NCBI GenBank assembly: GCA_963820315.1
Contig: CAWFZK010000009.1
Location: forward strand, 1 to 64,000
From: JACVRW01 sp963820315
GTDB taxonomy: Bacteria; Actinomycetota; Thermoleophilia; Solirubrobacterales; Thermoleophilaceae
DNA length: 64,000 nt
Direction: 5' to 3'
The position numbers and the translations under genes were made by a program. Shown here one piece after another: positions 16,972 through 26,876 of the stretch; the first letter of the stretch is position 1; each line of letters starts with the position of its first letter. Under the pieces are notes generated by a model. The model ran no database searches and was not told the origin of the DNA. It worked only from the letters and a program-made list of their open reading frames with translations.

Positions 16972-19388
16972 GCCTCGGCGGGCGCGACGGGTCAGGCTCC
17001 GCCGCAGGTTCTGGCTCGGGTGCCGGAGCGGGCGGCGGCTTCTCGTCGAAGTAGTCACCACCCTCGATGCTGATGTGGGGGAGGATCCGGTCGAGCCAGT
17101 GGGGCAGCCAGATCGTCCTCCTGCCGGCGACCGTGATCAACGCGGGCACGAACAGGCACACCACTACCGCGTCGATTACGACCGCCGTTGCCAGACCGAG
17201 GCCGAATTGCTTGATCGTCGGGTCGCCGTTCAGGACGAAGCTGCCGAACACACAGAACATGACGGCCGCCGCCGCCCCGATGATGCGTCCCGAGTAGCCG
17301 AGCCCCTCGATCACGGTCGCGCGAGCGCCCTTGCCCTCCTTGAAGTGCTCCTGGATCTGGGTCAGCAGGAAGACCTGGTAGTCGGTCGAGAGGCCGAACA
17401 GGATCGCGAACATGATCAACGGCACGAAGCTCACCACGGGTATCGAGCCGTCGAGTCCGATCAGGCTCGAGGCAAACCCCTCCTGGAAGACGAGCGTGAG
17501 CACGCCGTAGGCCGCTCCGACCGAGACGAGGTTCATCACGGCTGCCTGAGCGGGGATCAGGAGGGAGCGGAATCCCACCAGCAGCACCAGGAAGCTGAGC
17601 GCCGCGACCACCAGGATGACCAGCGGGAGCTTGCTGGTGATCTTCTCGGCGAGGTCCACATACGCGGCTGTGGTGCCACCCACGAAGGCCGTCATGTCCT
17701 GGCCCTTGGTCGCCTTCGGGATGGTGGTGTCCCTCAGGCGCGAGACCAGGTCCTCGGTGGCGATGTCGGACGGCGCGGTCGTGGCAATGAGCGTGTAGAC
17801 GGCCGCGGTTCCCTGCTTGTTGACCAGCGGCTGCGTCACGGAATCGACGCCCTTGGTCTTCTGGAGGTCCTTGCGCAGCGTCTGGAGGCGCGGGTCGGTC
17901 GCCGGCTGCTCGGCCTTCTTCTTCTTGTTGGCGAGCTCGTTGGACTGCTTCTGCGTCTGCTGCTTTGCCTCCTGCTGCGCCTGCTGCTGGGTCGCGCCCT
18001 CAAGCTCAGCCTGCTGCTCGATCTGCTGTTGCTGCTGCTGCAGCTGCTTCTCGTTCTGACTGATCGTGTTGAGGTTCTTCTGGTTCGGCTTCGCGGGCTT
18101 GCTGAGCTGGGTGGAGATCAGGAACGGCCCGTTGGTGCCCTCCCCGAAGCCCTTCGCCGATCAGGTCGTAGGCCTGGCGAGCGGTCGTGTCGGTCGGCTC
18201 TGCCCCCACGTCCTCCTGGCCCAGGTGCATCGACAGCGTGGGTATCGAGAGCGCGAGCAGGATCGCCAGCACAGCGACGATCACCGGCCAGCGGTGATTG
18301 GCGATCCCCGTGGCCAGCCTCGTCCACAGTGGGGACTGCACCTCGTCGGCGCGAGCCTTGCGGAACGGCAACTTCAGCGCCGAGACGTGCGTTCCGAGCA
18401 GCGCGAACAGGGCCGGCAGCAGGGTGAGCGCGCCAAGGATGGCGAAGGCCACCGCGATCGCCGACGTGTAGCCCAGGGTCGTGACCAGCGGGATCCCGGC
18501 GACCACGAGCGCCAGCAGCGAGATCGCAACGGTGCCGCCCGCGAACAGGACCGCGCCGCCCGCGGTCGCGAGCGCACGCGCAATCGACTCGTGGACCTCC
18601 ATGCCCTCGGCGACCTGTGCGCGGTGCTTGGTCACGATGAACAGCGAGTAGTCGATCCCGACCGCCAGTCCGATCATGGTCGCCAGCGTGGGCGCGGTCG
18701 TGGGGATGTCGGCGATGTGGCTGAGCAGCGTCACGACGCTCAGGCCGCACAAGAGGCCGAGCACGGCGGTCACGATCGGCAGCCCCGCCGCGACGGCGGA
18801 GCCGAACACGAGCAGCAGGATCACCATCGCGGCGGCAATACCGATCTTGTCGCTCGCCCCCGTGTCCGGCTTGGAGAGCTCCTGGCCGACGTAGCCGCCG
18901 ATGGCCACCTGCAAGCCCGCCTTCTTCGCCGGATCGGCGGCGTCGAGCACCGCGTTGCCCTCGTCCTCGGTGATGCTCCCCTGGCCGACGTCGAGCGCCA
19001 CCGATATGTAGCCGATCTTCTTGTCCTTGCTGAGCGCGTTCTTTCCGGCGTCGCTCAGGGGGCTGACGGCCGCCGTCACGTGCGGCGTCTTCTTCAGGGC
19101 GCTCACCGACTGCTTGATGGCCTTCGAATACTTCGAGTCGGTCAGCTTGCCGCTGTCGGTGGCCACCACGAGCGGGTTCGTTCCGTAGGCCTGGCTCGGG
19201 AAGCGGCCGCTCAGGAGATCGGTGGCGCTCTGGCTCCCGGTGCCCGGCAGGGTCACGTTGTTGGTGGTTTGCGAGCCGGCTCCTTGCGCGACGATCACAA
19301 GCGCCACGACGAGCACCAGCCAGAGCCCGAGCACCACAAAGCGCCAGCGCGCGCACGCGCGGCCGAGTCCATAGAGAAGGCCAGTCAT
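16949..19388 (-). CDS. MMPL/RND-family transporter with Gln-rich coiled-coil loop, frameshifted
   Basis: About 810 residues read from ATG at 19388, with one frame change near 18155 where both sides align. Two MMPL halves each have a leading helix, a large outside loop and five helices. The first includes IGLAVGIDYSLFIVTKHR, the second ILFGLSTDYQVFLLTQI, where the Asp of GIDYS and STDYQ are the proton-relay-type residues. The second loop (about 17850-18080) holds a long Gln/Lys/Glu coiled coil with runs such as QQQQQQIEQQAE. The C-terminal tail is Pro/Glu-rich. Likely exports lipids or hydrophobic compounds. It ends overlapping the convergent ZnuA gene by 23 bases. Confidence 0.85.
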
Positions 19389-19459
19389 CGGATCTCCTTA
19401 CCCCAAGAGGGGAGCGAGTCGTGCCACAGGGTATGCGCGGCGAATGAGCCGCGCAAGCC

Positions 19460-19897
19460 TCAGGCCGAGTCGCGGCAGCTGGGGCAGGTGCCCCTGAGCG
19501 TCACGTCGTGCGCGCCGACCGAGTACTCGACGCGCCCGGCGAGGCGCTCGATCACCCGCTCGAGCTCCGGATCCTCGAAGGCCTTCGTCTGGCCGCAGCG
19601 GTCGCACACCAGGTGGTGATGGTGCTCGCCGTTCGGATAGACCGGCTCGTAGCGCGCCACGGGCTCGCCGACGTCGACGCGGCGCACGAGCCGCATGTCG
19701 TCGAGCAGCTGGAGAGCGCGATAGATGCTCGCGACTCCGACGCCCTCACCGCGCTCGCGCAGGCGCTCGGAGATCTCCTGCGCGGTCACGCTGCAGCTGA
19801 GCTCGTCGAGCGCCGACACGACGGCGGCACGCGGCGCGCTGACGCGATAGCCACCGCCCTCGAGGGCCTCGTGCGCGTGTCCGACCCAGTCGCTCAT
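19460..19897 (-). CDS. Fur-family metal-dependent regulator (Zur/Fur/PerR)
   Basis: 145 residues from ATG at 19897. The N-terminal winged helix includes SAPRAAVVSALDEL and GVASIYRALQLLDDM. A His-rich HHHHLVCDRCG segment and the CPSC pair form the structural zinc site. Which metal it senses cannot be told from sequence alone. A Zur-type box and ZnuA gene 3 kb away favour zinc. It overlaps by two bases the upstream region of, and is divergent from, the dehalogenase gene. Confidence 0.88.
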   Translation of the reverse strand: MSDWVGHAHEALEGGGYRVSAPRAAVVSALDELSCSVTAQEISERLRERGEGVGVASIYRALQLLDDMRLVRRVDVGEPVARYEPVYPNGEHHHHLVCDRCGQTKAFEDPELERVIERLAGRVEYSVGAHDVTLRGTCPSCRDSA

Positions 19898-19925
19898 GCC
19901 TCGCCGAAGCATAGGGTCCGGTCTC

Positions 19926-20816
19926 ATGGACGACCTCTTTCGCACGCCCGACGAGCGCTTCGCCGCGCTGCCGGGCTACGACTTCGAGCCGCACTGGCAC
20001 GACGCGGATGGGCTGCGGTTGCACTACGTGGACGAGGGCGCCGGCGACCCCGTCGTCTGCTTCCACGGCGAGCCGACCTGGGCGTACCTCTATCGCAAGA
20101 TGCTGCCGGTGCTCACCGGCGCCGGGATGCGCGTCGTCTGCCCCGACTACCCGGGCTTCGGGCGCTCCGACAAGCCGACCGACCGCCGCTGGTACAGCTA
20201 CGAGCGCCACGTCGAGCACATGGCCGGACTGCTCGCGGCCCTCGACCTGCGCGACGCCACCGTCGTCGTCCAGGACTGGGGCGGGCCGATCGGGCTGCGC
20301 TGGGCCGTCGAGAACGCGGAGCGCGTGGCGCGGCTCGTCATCCTCAACACCGGGCTCTTCACCGGGCGCGTCTCGAAGGGCTTCATGGCCTGGCGCAACT
20401 TCGCCGAGCGCAATCCGGACCTGCCCGTCGGCTTCGTGCTCCAGGGCGCCACGGCGACAGAGCTCCCGGACGATGTCGTCGCCGCCTACGAGGCGCCCTT
20501 CCCGACGCCCGAGTCGAAGGCCGGCGCGGCCCAGTTCCCGCTGCTCGTGCCGATCTCGGACGACCAGCCGGGCGCGACCGAGATGCGAGCCGTGGCGGAC
20601 GAGCTGTCGCGCTGGGACAAGCCCGCGCTCGTCGCCTTCTCGGACGAGGATCCCGTGTTCCCCTACCCGCGCGCGGGGGAGCGCTTCACGACGTTGATCC
20701 CGCGCGCCGCCGAGCAGGTGCGCATCGAGGGCGCCGCGCACTTCCTGCAGGAGGACCGCGGCGAGCGGATCGCCGAGCTCGTCCTCGAGTTCGTGCGCGG
20801 CAGCCCTGGCGCGTGA
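19926..20816 (+). CDS. haloalkane dehalogenase-like alpha/beta hydrolase
   Basis: 296 residues from ATG at 19926. The oxyanion motif HGEPTW (Glu49), nucleophile Asp117 in VVQDWGGP with the neighbouring Trp used in halide binding, and base His272 in GAAHFLQED match the HLD-I (DhlA-type) dehalogenases. An acid lies at about Asp240-242 (FSDEDPVF). Family reaction: halogenated alkane plus water gives alcohol plus halide. Epoxide or fluoroacetate-type hydrolases are less likely alternatives. No signal peptide. Confidence 0.85.
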   Translation: MDDLFRTPDERFAALPGYDFEPHWHDADGLRLHYVDEGAGDPVVCFHGEPTWAYLYRKMLPVLTGAGMRVVCPDYPGFGRSDKPTDRRWYSYERHVEHMAGLLAALDLRDATVVVQDWGGPIGLRWAVENAERVARLVILNTGLFTGRVSKGFMAWRNFAERNPDLPVGFVLQGATATELPDDVVAAYEAPFPTPESKAGAAQFPLLVPISDDQPGATEMRAVADELSRWDKPALVAFSDEDPVFPYPRAGERFTTLIPRAAEQVRIEGAAHFLQEDRGERIAELVLEFVRGSPGA

Positions 20817-20819
20817 CCG

Positions 20820-21425
<606 letters not shown>

Positions 21426-21511
21426 GTCTCTCTCCTTGATTCGGTGAGCTTCTCGTCGGACTCTATGCATCCCCGGGAACAGGCGATCAAACGCTAGGCT
21501 TGACCGCCCGA

Positions 21512-21594
21512 GCGGCTGTGGCGGAATGGCAGACGCGCCGTCTTCAGGTGGCGGTGGGCTAACGCCCGTGGAGGTTCGACTCCTCTCAGCCGCA
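21512..21594 (+). tRNA. tRNA-Leu (anticodon CAG)
   Basis: A complete class II tRNA folds by hand: acceptor GCGGCTG/CAGCCGC, D arm with GGCAGA loop, anticodon stem CCGTC/GGCGG with loop TTCAGGT (anticodon CAG), long variable arm around GGGCTAACGCCC, T loop TTCGACT, discriminator A. CCA is not encoded. Confidence 0.95.
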
Positions 21595-21600
21595 CTCGGT

Positions 21601-21627
21601 GAAAGGGCTCCGCATGGAGCCCTTTCG
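21601..21627 (+). terminator. hairpin terminator after tRNA-Leu
   Basis: GAAAGGGCTCC-gcatg-GAGCCCTTTC followed by TCTTC, seven bases after the tRNA. A strong stem; it may also serve the convergent hydroxylase gene. Confidence 0.75.
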
Positions 21628-21645
21628 TCTTCTCGCCGTCGGAAC

Positions 21646-22278
21646 CTAGGCGTCCGACTGCGAGCGCCGCTGCTGCGGCGTGCGGAACACGTAGTCCCAG
21701 AACGGCGCGCTCACTCCGAAGCCGCGCGTGTCGTCCTGGAAGTGGTGGCGCATGTGCAGCTCGCGCATCAGCTTGCCGAGGCGGGTGCGCGGGCGGTGAT
21801 GGTGCACGTGGTAGTGCGTCATGTCGTACACGAGGTAGCCGGTCAGGAACCCGGCCATGAACACGTGCGCCCAGGGCGTGCCCAGGACGAGCACGAACAG
21901 GCCCCAGAAGCCGAGCGCCAGCGGCACGCTCACCGAGGGGGGCATCACGAGCCGGAGCGGGTCGTTCGGATGGTCGTGGTGGACGCCGTGGATGATCCAG
22001 TGGAAGCGCGCGCCGATGCCCTCTTCGGGCTCGAAGTGGAAGATCAGCCGATGTAGCCAGTACTCGGTGAGCGTCCAGAAGAGGTAGCCGCCGATCACGA
22101 GCCCGATGACCTGCAGCGTGGTCGGCTCGCCGCGCGCGCCGATCACGAAGAGGGCGATGATCGCGGGTACGAAGATGAGCGGCGGGACCATCGGGTGGAC
22201 GCGCGAAAGCCGGTCGAGGATGTCCGAGTCGAACATCCGCGGAGAGGACTTGAGAACGTCCGTGCGACGTGCGTCCAT
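21646..22278 (-). CDS. fatty acid hydroxylase/sterol desaturase superfamily membrane enzyme
   Basis: 210 residues with hydrophobic helices and the family's di-iron His clusters: WLHRLIFH, HWIIHGVHHDHP, THYHVHHH and HMRHHF. The compact length and motif order match bacterial fatty-acid 2-hydroxylase-like proteins. It inserts oxygen into lipid chains or carotenoids; the substrate is not assignable. The start is ATG at 22278. Confidence 0.85.
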   Translation of the reverse strand: MDARRTDVLKSSPRMFDSDILDRLSRVHPMVPPLIFVPAIIALFVIGARGEPTTLQVIGLVIGGYLFWTLTEYWLHRLIFHFEPEEGIGARFHWIIHGVHHDHPNDPLRLVMPPSVSVPLALGFWGLFVLVLGTPWAHVFMAGFLTGYLVYDMTHYHVHHHRPRTRLGKLMRELHMRHHFQDDTRGFGVSAPFWDYVFRTPQQRRSQSDA

Positions 22279-22332
22279 GACCCCGAATTTAGCGCACGTC
22301 GCGGGCAGTTGGAAGCCAGCTGTTTGGGTGCC

Positions 22333-22515
22333 CTAACTCGGGTCGTCCGCGTACTTCCAGAGCCCGTCCCAGGAGGCGAGGATGTACTCGAGCCCGAACG
22401 CTGCCGTCATGCCATAGACGGCGATCTCGACGGGCGTCGCTCCGCCGCCCATGATCCGGGCGAGCAGATAGCAGGTGACCGCGCCCACGAAGAGCAGCCT
22501 CCCGGTGACCTCCAT
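22333..22515 (-). CDS. small two-helix membrane protein
   Basis: 60 residues from ATG at 22515. Two hydrophobic segments (LLFVGAVTCYLLARIM and VEIAVYGMTAAFGLEYILA) are followed by WDGLWKYADDPS. It lies in the gap between the hydroxylase and the SnoaL-like gene. No family recognised. Confidence 0.5.
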   Translation of the reverse strand: MEVTGRLLFVGAVTCYLLARIMGGGATPVEIAVYGMTAAFGLEYILASWDGLWKYADDPS

Positions 22516-22618
22516 GGCTTGAGTGTCGGCTGCGCCCCGCTCGCGCCTGTGACGGCGTGGTGAAGGCCCGGTAAAGGTCCCGTTACCCGCACGCGCCACG
22601 CCGGTAGGCTCGCGGGCG

Positions 22619-23029
22619 ATGAGCGAGTCGCCCGTCGCGGTGGTCCGAGCGCTGTTCGATCGCATCAACGCACGCGGCATCGACGCCGTGCTCGAGCTGC
22701 TGGCGCCGGACGCGGTGTTCGTCGTTCCGCCGGAGGCCTCGGCCGAGCCCGACATCTACCGGGGACACGACGGCGCGCGGCGTTACTTCAGCGGCTTCGA
22801 CGGGGTCCTCGACGAGGTCCGCTTCGAGCTGCTCGACGTCGAGCTTGTGACCGACGACAGCGTGCTCGCCGCCTCCAGGCTCAGCGGCCGGGGCACCACC
22901 ACCGGCATCCCGGTTCACCAGGAGACGTTTGTCGTCCTGACGGTCCGCGACGGCCTCGTGACCTGGATCAAGCCCTACGACGACCGCGAGACCGCGCTCG
23001 CGGAGCTTCGTAGCAGGAGCGAGCTCTAG
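22619..23029 (+). CDS. SnoaL-like (NTF2-fold) protein
   Basis: 136 residues from ATG at 22619. An N-terminal helix (VVRALFDRINARGIDAVLELLAPDA), then a YRGHDGARRYF helix and four beta strands, ending TWIKPYDDRETALAEL, give the cone-shaped NTF2-like fold. Members are small hydrolases, isomerases or binding proteins; function here is unknown. It converges on the peroxidase gene with a four-base overlap. Confidence 0.78.
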   Translation: MSESPVAVVRALFDRINARGIDAVLELLAPDAVFVVPPEASAEPDIYRGHDGARRYFSGFDGVLDEVRFELLDVELVTDDSVLAASRLSGRGTTTGIPVHQETFVVLTVRDGLVTWIKPYDDRETALAELRSRSEL

Positions 23030-24627
23030 CCGAGCGGCGCCAGCAGGTTCTTCTGACCCTCGAAGGCGAAGAGCATCAGGTCGACCATGCGGAACGTGTT
23101 GTTGTTCGGCCCTAGCGAGGGCCTGAAGGCGGTGTCCCGCACGATCGAGTGCTCGCTGCCCTCCATCGCCCGGTGCAAGGTCTCGACCACGATGCGCGCG
23201 CCGACGCCCTTCATCTTGCCGTTGTTGATCTCGGCCTCGCGCAGGACGTAGAACCAGAGCGGCGTGTCCTTCAGGAACGCCTCGCGCTGTCCCTGTGTCA
23301 GGAGCGACAGGTCGGCGCCGTTCTTGCCTTCGCGGATCTGCTTCTTCGTCAGCTTGGTGAGGTTCACGCCCTTGTTCTTCATGAACGTGGCCATCTGCTG
23401 GCCGGTGGCGAGCTTGACCATCCTGGCGCGCATCAGGTTGCGGAAGGCGAGGTTGCGGCGCTTGTCGTTGAACGGCATGCCCGAGTTGCCGCCGAAGGTC
23501 TCAGGCGGCAGCGTCTTGAGCGGATCGACGAGCGCGGTGTCGATCCGCATCGCCCTGTTGAAGCGGTTGGGCGCGACCTCGAGGTTCGGCTTGTTCGCCT
23601 CGCCGAAGTCGTAGAGCCGGCGGAAGTCGGCGGTCCAGTTGGCCGCGAGGCGCTGGAGGCCGCCGAGGTCGCCGCCCGTCGCCGAGAAGATGAACAGCCA
23701 GTCGAGGATGCCGGCGCCGAAGTCGAAGGCCTTGTTCCAGTTGTAGGCCGCCCGGATCATCGAGTGACCGAGCCGGAAGCCCGCCACCGAGAACTCGATC
23801 GGCATGGTGGGAACGTCGGTGGGCGTCGCGTTCGGCTCGAAGACCTTGCGCTTGTTGTTGTTGAAGACGTCGTTGATGACCCCCTGCGCGCAGATCCGCG
23901 GGAGGTAGTCGGTCTTGATCATCCACTGGTAGTGCTTGACCGCCAGCTCGCGCGCCTTCGCGAAGCGCTGGGAGGCCGGCACCGAGCCGGTCTGCGTGTC
24001 GACGATCCGGTTGTGGAAGCGGATCATCGCCAGGTGCGTCTGCGCGACGGCGAGGTTCTCGTCGTTGCGCGGGTCGGGGATGACCGCCTTGCGCTTCTTG
24101 GCGTTGGTATTGCCCTCGCCGCGTGGCAGGTCGAAGCCGTTCTTACCGGGGAAGCCTCCCTGCGCCGCGGTCTTCCCCATCTTCAGGTGGCGATCGTCCG
24201 AGTAGAACTTCGCCGACTCCGGGTCGCCCGGGCCGGCCCCGTACAGCGAGTCGAGGTCGAGCGCGGGCGAGCGCGCCTGCAGCATCTGCGCCGGCGAGAC
24301 GTTCTGGCCGAGCATCACCTGCGTCTTGTCGAAGGTCAGGTCGTGGTCTATGAACTGGCCGAGATAGGTGAAGCCGGCCGGGATCGGCCCCGAGCCGCCG
24401 CCGCCGGCGGCCATCTCACGCCCGACCTTGAGCGCCACTGCTTCGCTGACCTGCTTGCCCGCTCCGTTCGGACCCATGCGCGAGAAGCGGAAGGGCGGAA
24501 CGGCGTCGGCGGCGGTCGCCGTCGCGCTTGCGACGCGCGCGGTCCCGTCCTGATCACGCCCTCCGATCGCTTCGCTGAGCAGGCCCTCGCCGATGACGAA
24601 GTAGCTCTCGGACCCGTGCGTCTCCAT
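23026..24627 (-). CDS. animal-type heme peroxidase
   Basis: 533 residues from ATG at 24627 and no signal peptide. The distal His95 is in LGQFIDHDLTFD, followed by the Ca-type LDSLYG segment, Arg187 in IPDPRNDENL and proximal His288 in FRLGHSMIR. This order is that of the An_peroxidase superfamily (myeloperoxidase/peroxicin-like), uncommon in actinobacteria. The expected reaction is peroxide-dependent oxidation, possibly of halides. A 506-residue frame on the other strand is a shadow of this gene. Confidence 0.88.
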   Translation of the reverse strand: METHGSESYFVIGEGLLSEAIGGRDQDGTARVASATATAADAVPPFRFSRMGPNGAGKQVSEAVALKVGREMAAGGGGSGPIPAGFTYLGQFIDHDLTFDKTQVMLGQNVSPAQMLQARSPALDLDSLYGAGPGDPESAKFYSDDRHLKMGKTAAQGGFPGKNGFDLPRGEGNTNAKKRKAVIPDPRNDENLAVAQTHLAMIRFHNRIVDTQTGSVPASQRFAKARELAVKHYQWMIKTDYLPRICAQGVINDVFNNNKRKVFEPNATPTDVPTMPIEFSVAGFRLGHSMIRAAYNWNKAFDFGAGILDWLFIFSATGGDLGGLQRLAANWTADFRRLYDFGEANKPNLEVAPNRFNRAMRIDTALVDPLKTLPPETFGGNSGMPFNDKRRNLAFRNLMRARMVKLATGQQMATFMKNKGVNLTKLTKKQIREGKNGADLSLLTQGQREAFLKDTPLWFYVLREAEINNGKMKGVGARIVVETLHRAMEGSEHSIVRDTAFRPSLGPNNNTFRMVDLMLFAFEGQKNLLAPLG

Positions 24628-24706
24628 GGCCAGTCTCCTGTCGTCCGCTTTGTCCCCAAGCGAGCGTGAGGCTCACCCACGACCCTCCCAGGTCCGCCAT
24701 TTGGTG

Positions 24707-25417
24707 TCAATCGGTTGCGAGCGCCCGGGCCGTGCGGCGCAGGCGCTCAGCCCACTCCGGGAAGTGCGCCACGTCGGGCGACTCGGCCTCGGCGGCGGCG
24801 CGTACGCGGGCCCAGATCGCCGCCCGGCTCGGGTCGAGGCCCGCCGCCTCGGCGTAGGTCCCGAGCCTGTGCCATGCGACTCGCCGCGCCTCCGCGGGGT
24901 CGTCCGGGAGACCTGGCGCTTCCGGGCAGATGAGCGCCCAGATCTCGGCGTTGCGGTCGCCGCGCGCGCCGTGTGGATCGATCACCTTCCAGGAGCCGTC
25001 GACTCGCAGCGCGTTGCCGGGGTGGAGGTCCGCGTGGAGGAGGACGTCGTCCGGCGAGGGGGCGAGCTGCCCCTCGAGTTCGCTCGCGCCGTCCCAGCCC
25101 GAGGCATAGGCGCTGATCGGGAGCACGGTCTCGGGTGGCGGGGCGCCGGTCGTGTGCAGCTGTCGCGCGAGCCGGCCCAGGACGACGAGCTTCTCGTCCC
25201 AGCCGAGCTCTGTCGCATCGAGCGAGTCGCCCGGCTGCGCGCGCTCGAGCAGCAACGTGAAGCCGTCGTCTCGCTCTCCGAGGAGCTCGACCGCCGCGCC
25301 GCTCGGGCGCCAGAACGCCAGCGCGCCACCCTCGGCGGCGAGCCCGGCGTCGTCGGGCGTGCCGCGCGGATTCGTCTTCACCACCACCGGGCGTTCGTCG
25401 CGCACGGCGGCGCACAC
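24707..25417 (-). CDS. aminoglycoside/hydroxyurea phosphotransferase-like kinase
   Basis: 236 residues from GTG at 25417. Kinase motifs: VVVKTNPRG (ATP-binding Lys), catalytic LLHADLHPGN, and the Mg-binding VIDPHGARGD. GDRNAEIWALI is typical of the APH(6)/streptomycin 6-kinase and hydroxyurea phosphotransferase group. The reading frame continues upstream in good protein-like sequence (PLRRLARYWRGYWPEVD) to about 25588 with no ATG/GTG, so the real start may be CTG at 25588 or hidden by an error. Resistance function is not implied without testing. Confidence 0.75.
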   Translation of the reverse strand: MCAAVRDERPVVVKTNPRGTPDDAGLAAEGGALAFWRPSGAAVELLGERDDGFTLLLERAQPGDSLDATELGWDEKLVVLGRLARQLHTTGAPPPETVLPISAYASGWDGASELEGQLAPSPDDVLLHADLHPGNALRVDGSWKVIDPHGARGDRNAEIWALICPEAPGLPDDPAEARRVAWHRLGTYAEAAGLDPSRAAIWARVRAAAEAESPDVAHFPEWAERLRRTARALATD

Positions 25418-25590
25418 GAGGGCGACGTTGCCGCCGGGCAGCGGTCGCAGGGCGCTGAGCTCCCACGCCTCGACGGCGCGGACGAGCCGGCTCTCTACGT
25501 CTTTCGCCAGCTCACCGAGGTCGACCTCAGGCCAGTAGCCGCGCCAGTAGCGGGCCAGCCGGCGAAGCGGCGCCTCGGCGACGCGCAGGT

Positions 25591-25809
25591 CTATCGCTGC
25601 TCGCGTCCCTGCGGTGGCTCGGAGCGGTCCGGGCCCTGGGCACCCGGGTCCTTCAGCGCATCGGCGGCCGCCTTCGCCTTGTCGGACAGCGAGCCCTCGC
25701 CCGCGTGGATGTCCTTCAGCTCCTGAAGGTCCTCCTTCGCGGCGTCCGTGCCACCGCGCTTGTTGAACATCTGCCTGGCCTTGTCGGCGAGGCTGCTGAG
25801 GCCGGCCAT
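25591..25809 (-). CDS. small hydrophilic protein (MT0933/CsbD-like)
   Basis: 72 residues, rich in Lys, Asp and Ala, starting MAGLSSLADKARQMF and with a second DKAKAAADALKD helix. Composition and length resemble the MT0933-type antitoxin-annotated or CsbD stress proteins of actinobacteria. No toxin gene is adjacent, so a toxin-antitoxin role is not supported. The stop lies just before the phosphotransferase. Confidence 0.55.
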   Translation of the reverse strand: MAGLSSLADKARQMFNKRGGTDAAKEDLQELKDIHAGEGSLSDKAKAAADALKDPGAQGPDRSEPPQGREQR

Positions 25810-25857
25810 GTGGTCACCTTCGTCTCGGGTGCTCGACGGACGGTAGTGATCGCCGGG

Positions 25858-26223
25858 TCAGGCGACACGCCTGCCCCGCTCACGCCGCCGCCCAGCGCGC
25901 CGCCCGCGCGCCACCTCCGTCGCGAGCGCATCGAGCGGCTGCGCGAACTGCTGCAGCGGGTCGGCGAGCCGCGCGAGCCAGGCCCGCGCCAGCTCGAGCC
26001 CGGCCTCGTCGAGGGCGTAGAGCCTGCGGGCGCCGTCGGCGCGCACGGTCACGAGCCCGGCGTCCCTGAGCACCTTCAGATGCTGCGAGACGGCGGGCTG
26101 CGAGATCGGCGCGCGCTCCTGCAGAGCGGTCACGACCTGGCCCGCCGGCTGCTCGCCCGCAGCGAGCAGCTCGAGGATCTGCCGGCGGGTCAGGTCGCCG
26201 AGCGCCTCGAAGGGCCCGTTCAC
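25858..26223 (-). CDS. ArsR-family transcriptional regulator
   Basis: 121 residues from GTG at 26223, with CTGAGG as ribosome site. Winged-helix features: LTRRQILELLAAGEQPAGQVV, then ISQPAVSQHLKVLRDAGLVTVRADGARRLYAL. No clustered Cys/His metal site is visible. The start is two bases past the stop of the upstream SRPBCC gene, so the two are co-transcribed, a very common ArsR/SRPBCC pairing. It probably acts on the palindrome at 26877-26894. Confidence 0.85.
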   Translation of the reverse strand: MNGPFEALGDLTRRQILELLAAGEQPAGQVVTALQERAPISQPAVSQHLKVLRDAGLVTVRADGARRLYALDEAGLELARAWLARLADPLQQFAQPLDALATEVARGRRAGRRRERGRRVA

Positions 26224-26224
26224 C

Positions 26225-26863
26225 TCAGTCCTGAGGAGGGGTGGTGTAGAAGGCCACCGTGCGTTCGGCCGCTTCGTGCGCCGGACCGGGCTCGTCGCCG
26301 TCGCCGATCGCCGCCTCGGCCCAGCTCGTCGCCGCCTGGCGTGTGAACTCGACTCCCTCGGGCGTGGTGGGGAACGCTTCGCCCTCCGCCCTGTCGACCG
26401 CAGCGCCGCTCTCGAGGTGAAGGCCAAGTCCGATCAGGGCGAGGTCCCAGCCGACGCCGACCGCGCCCGGACCGAACTGCCCCCACATGTCGGGCTCGAC
26501 ATGCGCCTCGTGGGCCAACTCGAGGATGGTGCCGTCAGCGGCCGGGGCAAGCGTGACCTGGAGCCACGACAGCATCGGGCCGTACTCCCACGTCACGGCG
26601 AACGAGTCCGGCTCATCACAGCGCTCGATCGTCCCGCCGGCGTTGCCCTCCAGCTGGTAGCGGCCGCCGACCTCGAGGTCTCCGCTGACCGGCAGGAACC
26701 AGCGCGGGATGCGCTCGGCGTTGGTCAGGGCGTCCCAGAGGTCCGCCTGGCCGGTCGGGTACGTCCGGCGGGCGATTGCGATCTTCGTCGGCGCGCCGTC
26801 GCGGGAGCCGCTGCGGACCTCCCGCGTGACGAGGCCTGCGGTGGCTACTGGATCGATGATCAT
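26225..26863 (-). CDS. SRPBCC (AHSA1-like) domain protein
   Basis: 212 residues from ATG at 26863 (ribosome site AAGGAG). The ligand-binding helix-grip fold shows as RTYPTGQADLWDALTNAERIPRWF, GRYQLEGNAGGTI and FAVTWEYGP, followed by a longer helical C-terminus. Such proteins bind hydrophobic ligands or act as co-chaperone-like domains. Transcribed first in a two-gene unit with the ArsR regulator. Confidence 0.82.
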   Translation of the reverse strand: MIIDPVATAGLVTREVRSGSRDGAPTKIAIARRTYPTGQADLWDALTNAERIPRWFLPVSGDLEVGGRYQLEGNAGGTIERCDEPDSFAVTWEYGPMLSWLQVTLAPAADGTILELAHEAHVEPDMWGQFGPGAVGVGWDLALIGLGLHLESGAAVDRAEGEAFPTTPEGVEFTRQAATSWAEAAIGDGDEPGPAHEAAERTVAFYTTPPQD

Positions 26864-26876
26864 TGACCGCTCCTTG

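Noticed and set aside
23149..24669. 506-codon open frame on the plus strand
   Set aside because: It is the antisense shadow of the heme peroxidase, which has all catalytic motifs; high GC keeps the other strand open.
24707..25417. antibiotic resistance gene
   Set aside because: Kinase motifs fit the streptomycin/hydroxyurea kinase group, but such kinases are common in soil bacteria with unknown substrates; resistance cannot be claimed.
25591..25809. toxin-antitoxin locus
   Set aside because: The small protein resembles antitoxin-annotated families only in composition and no toxin gene flanks it.
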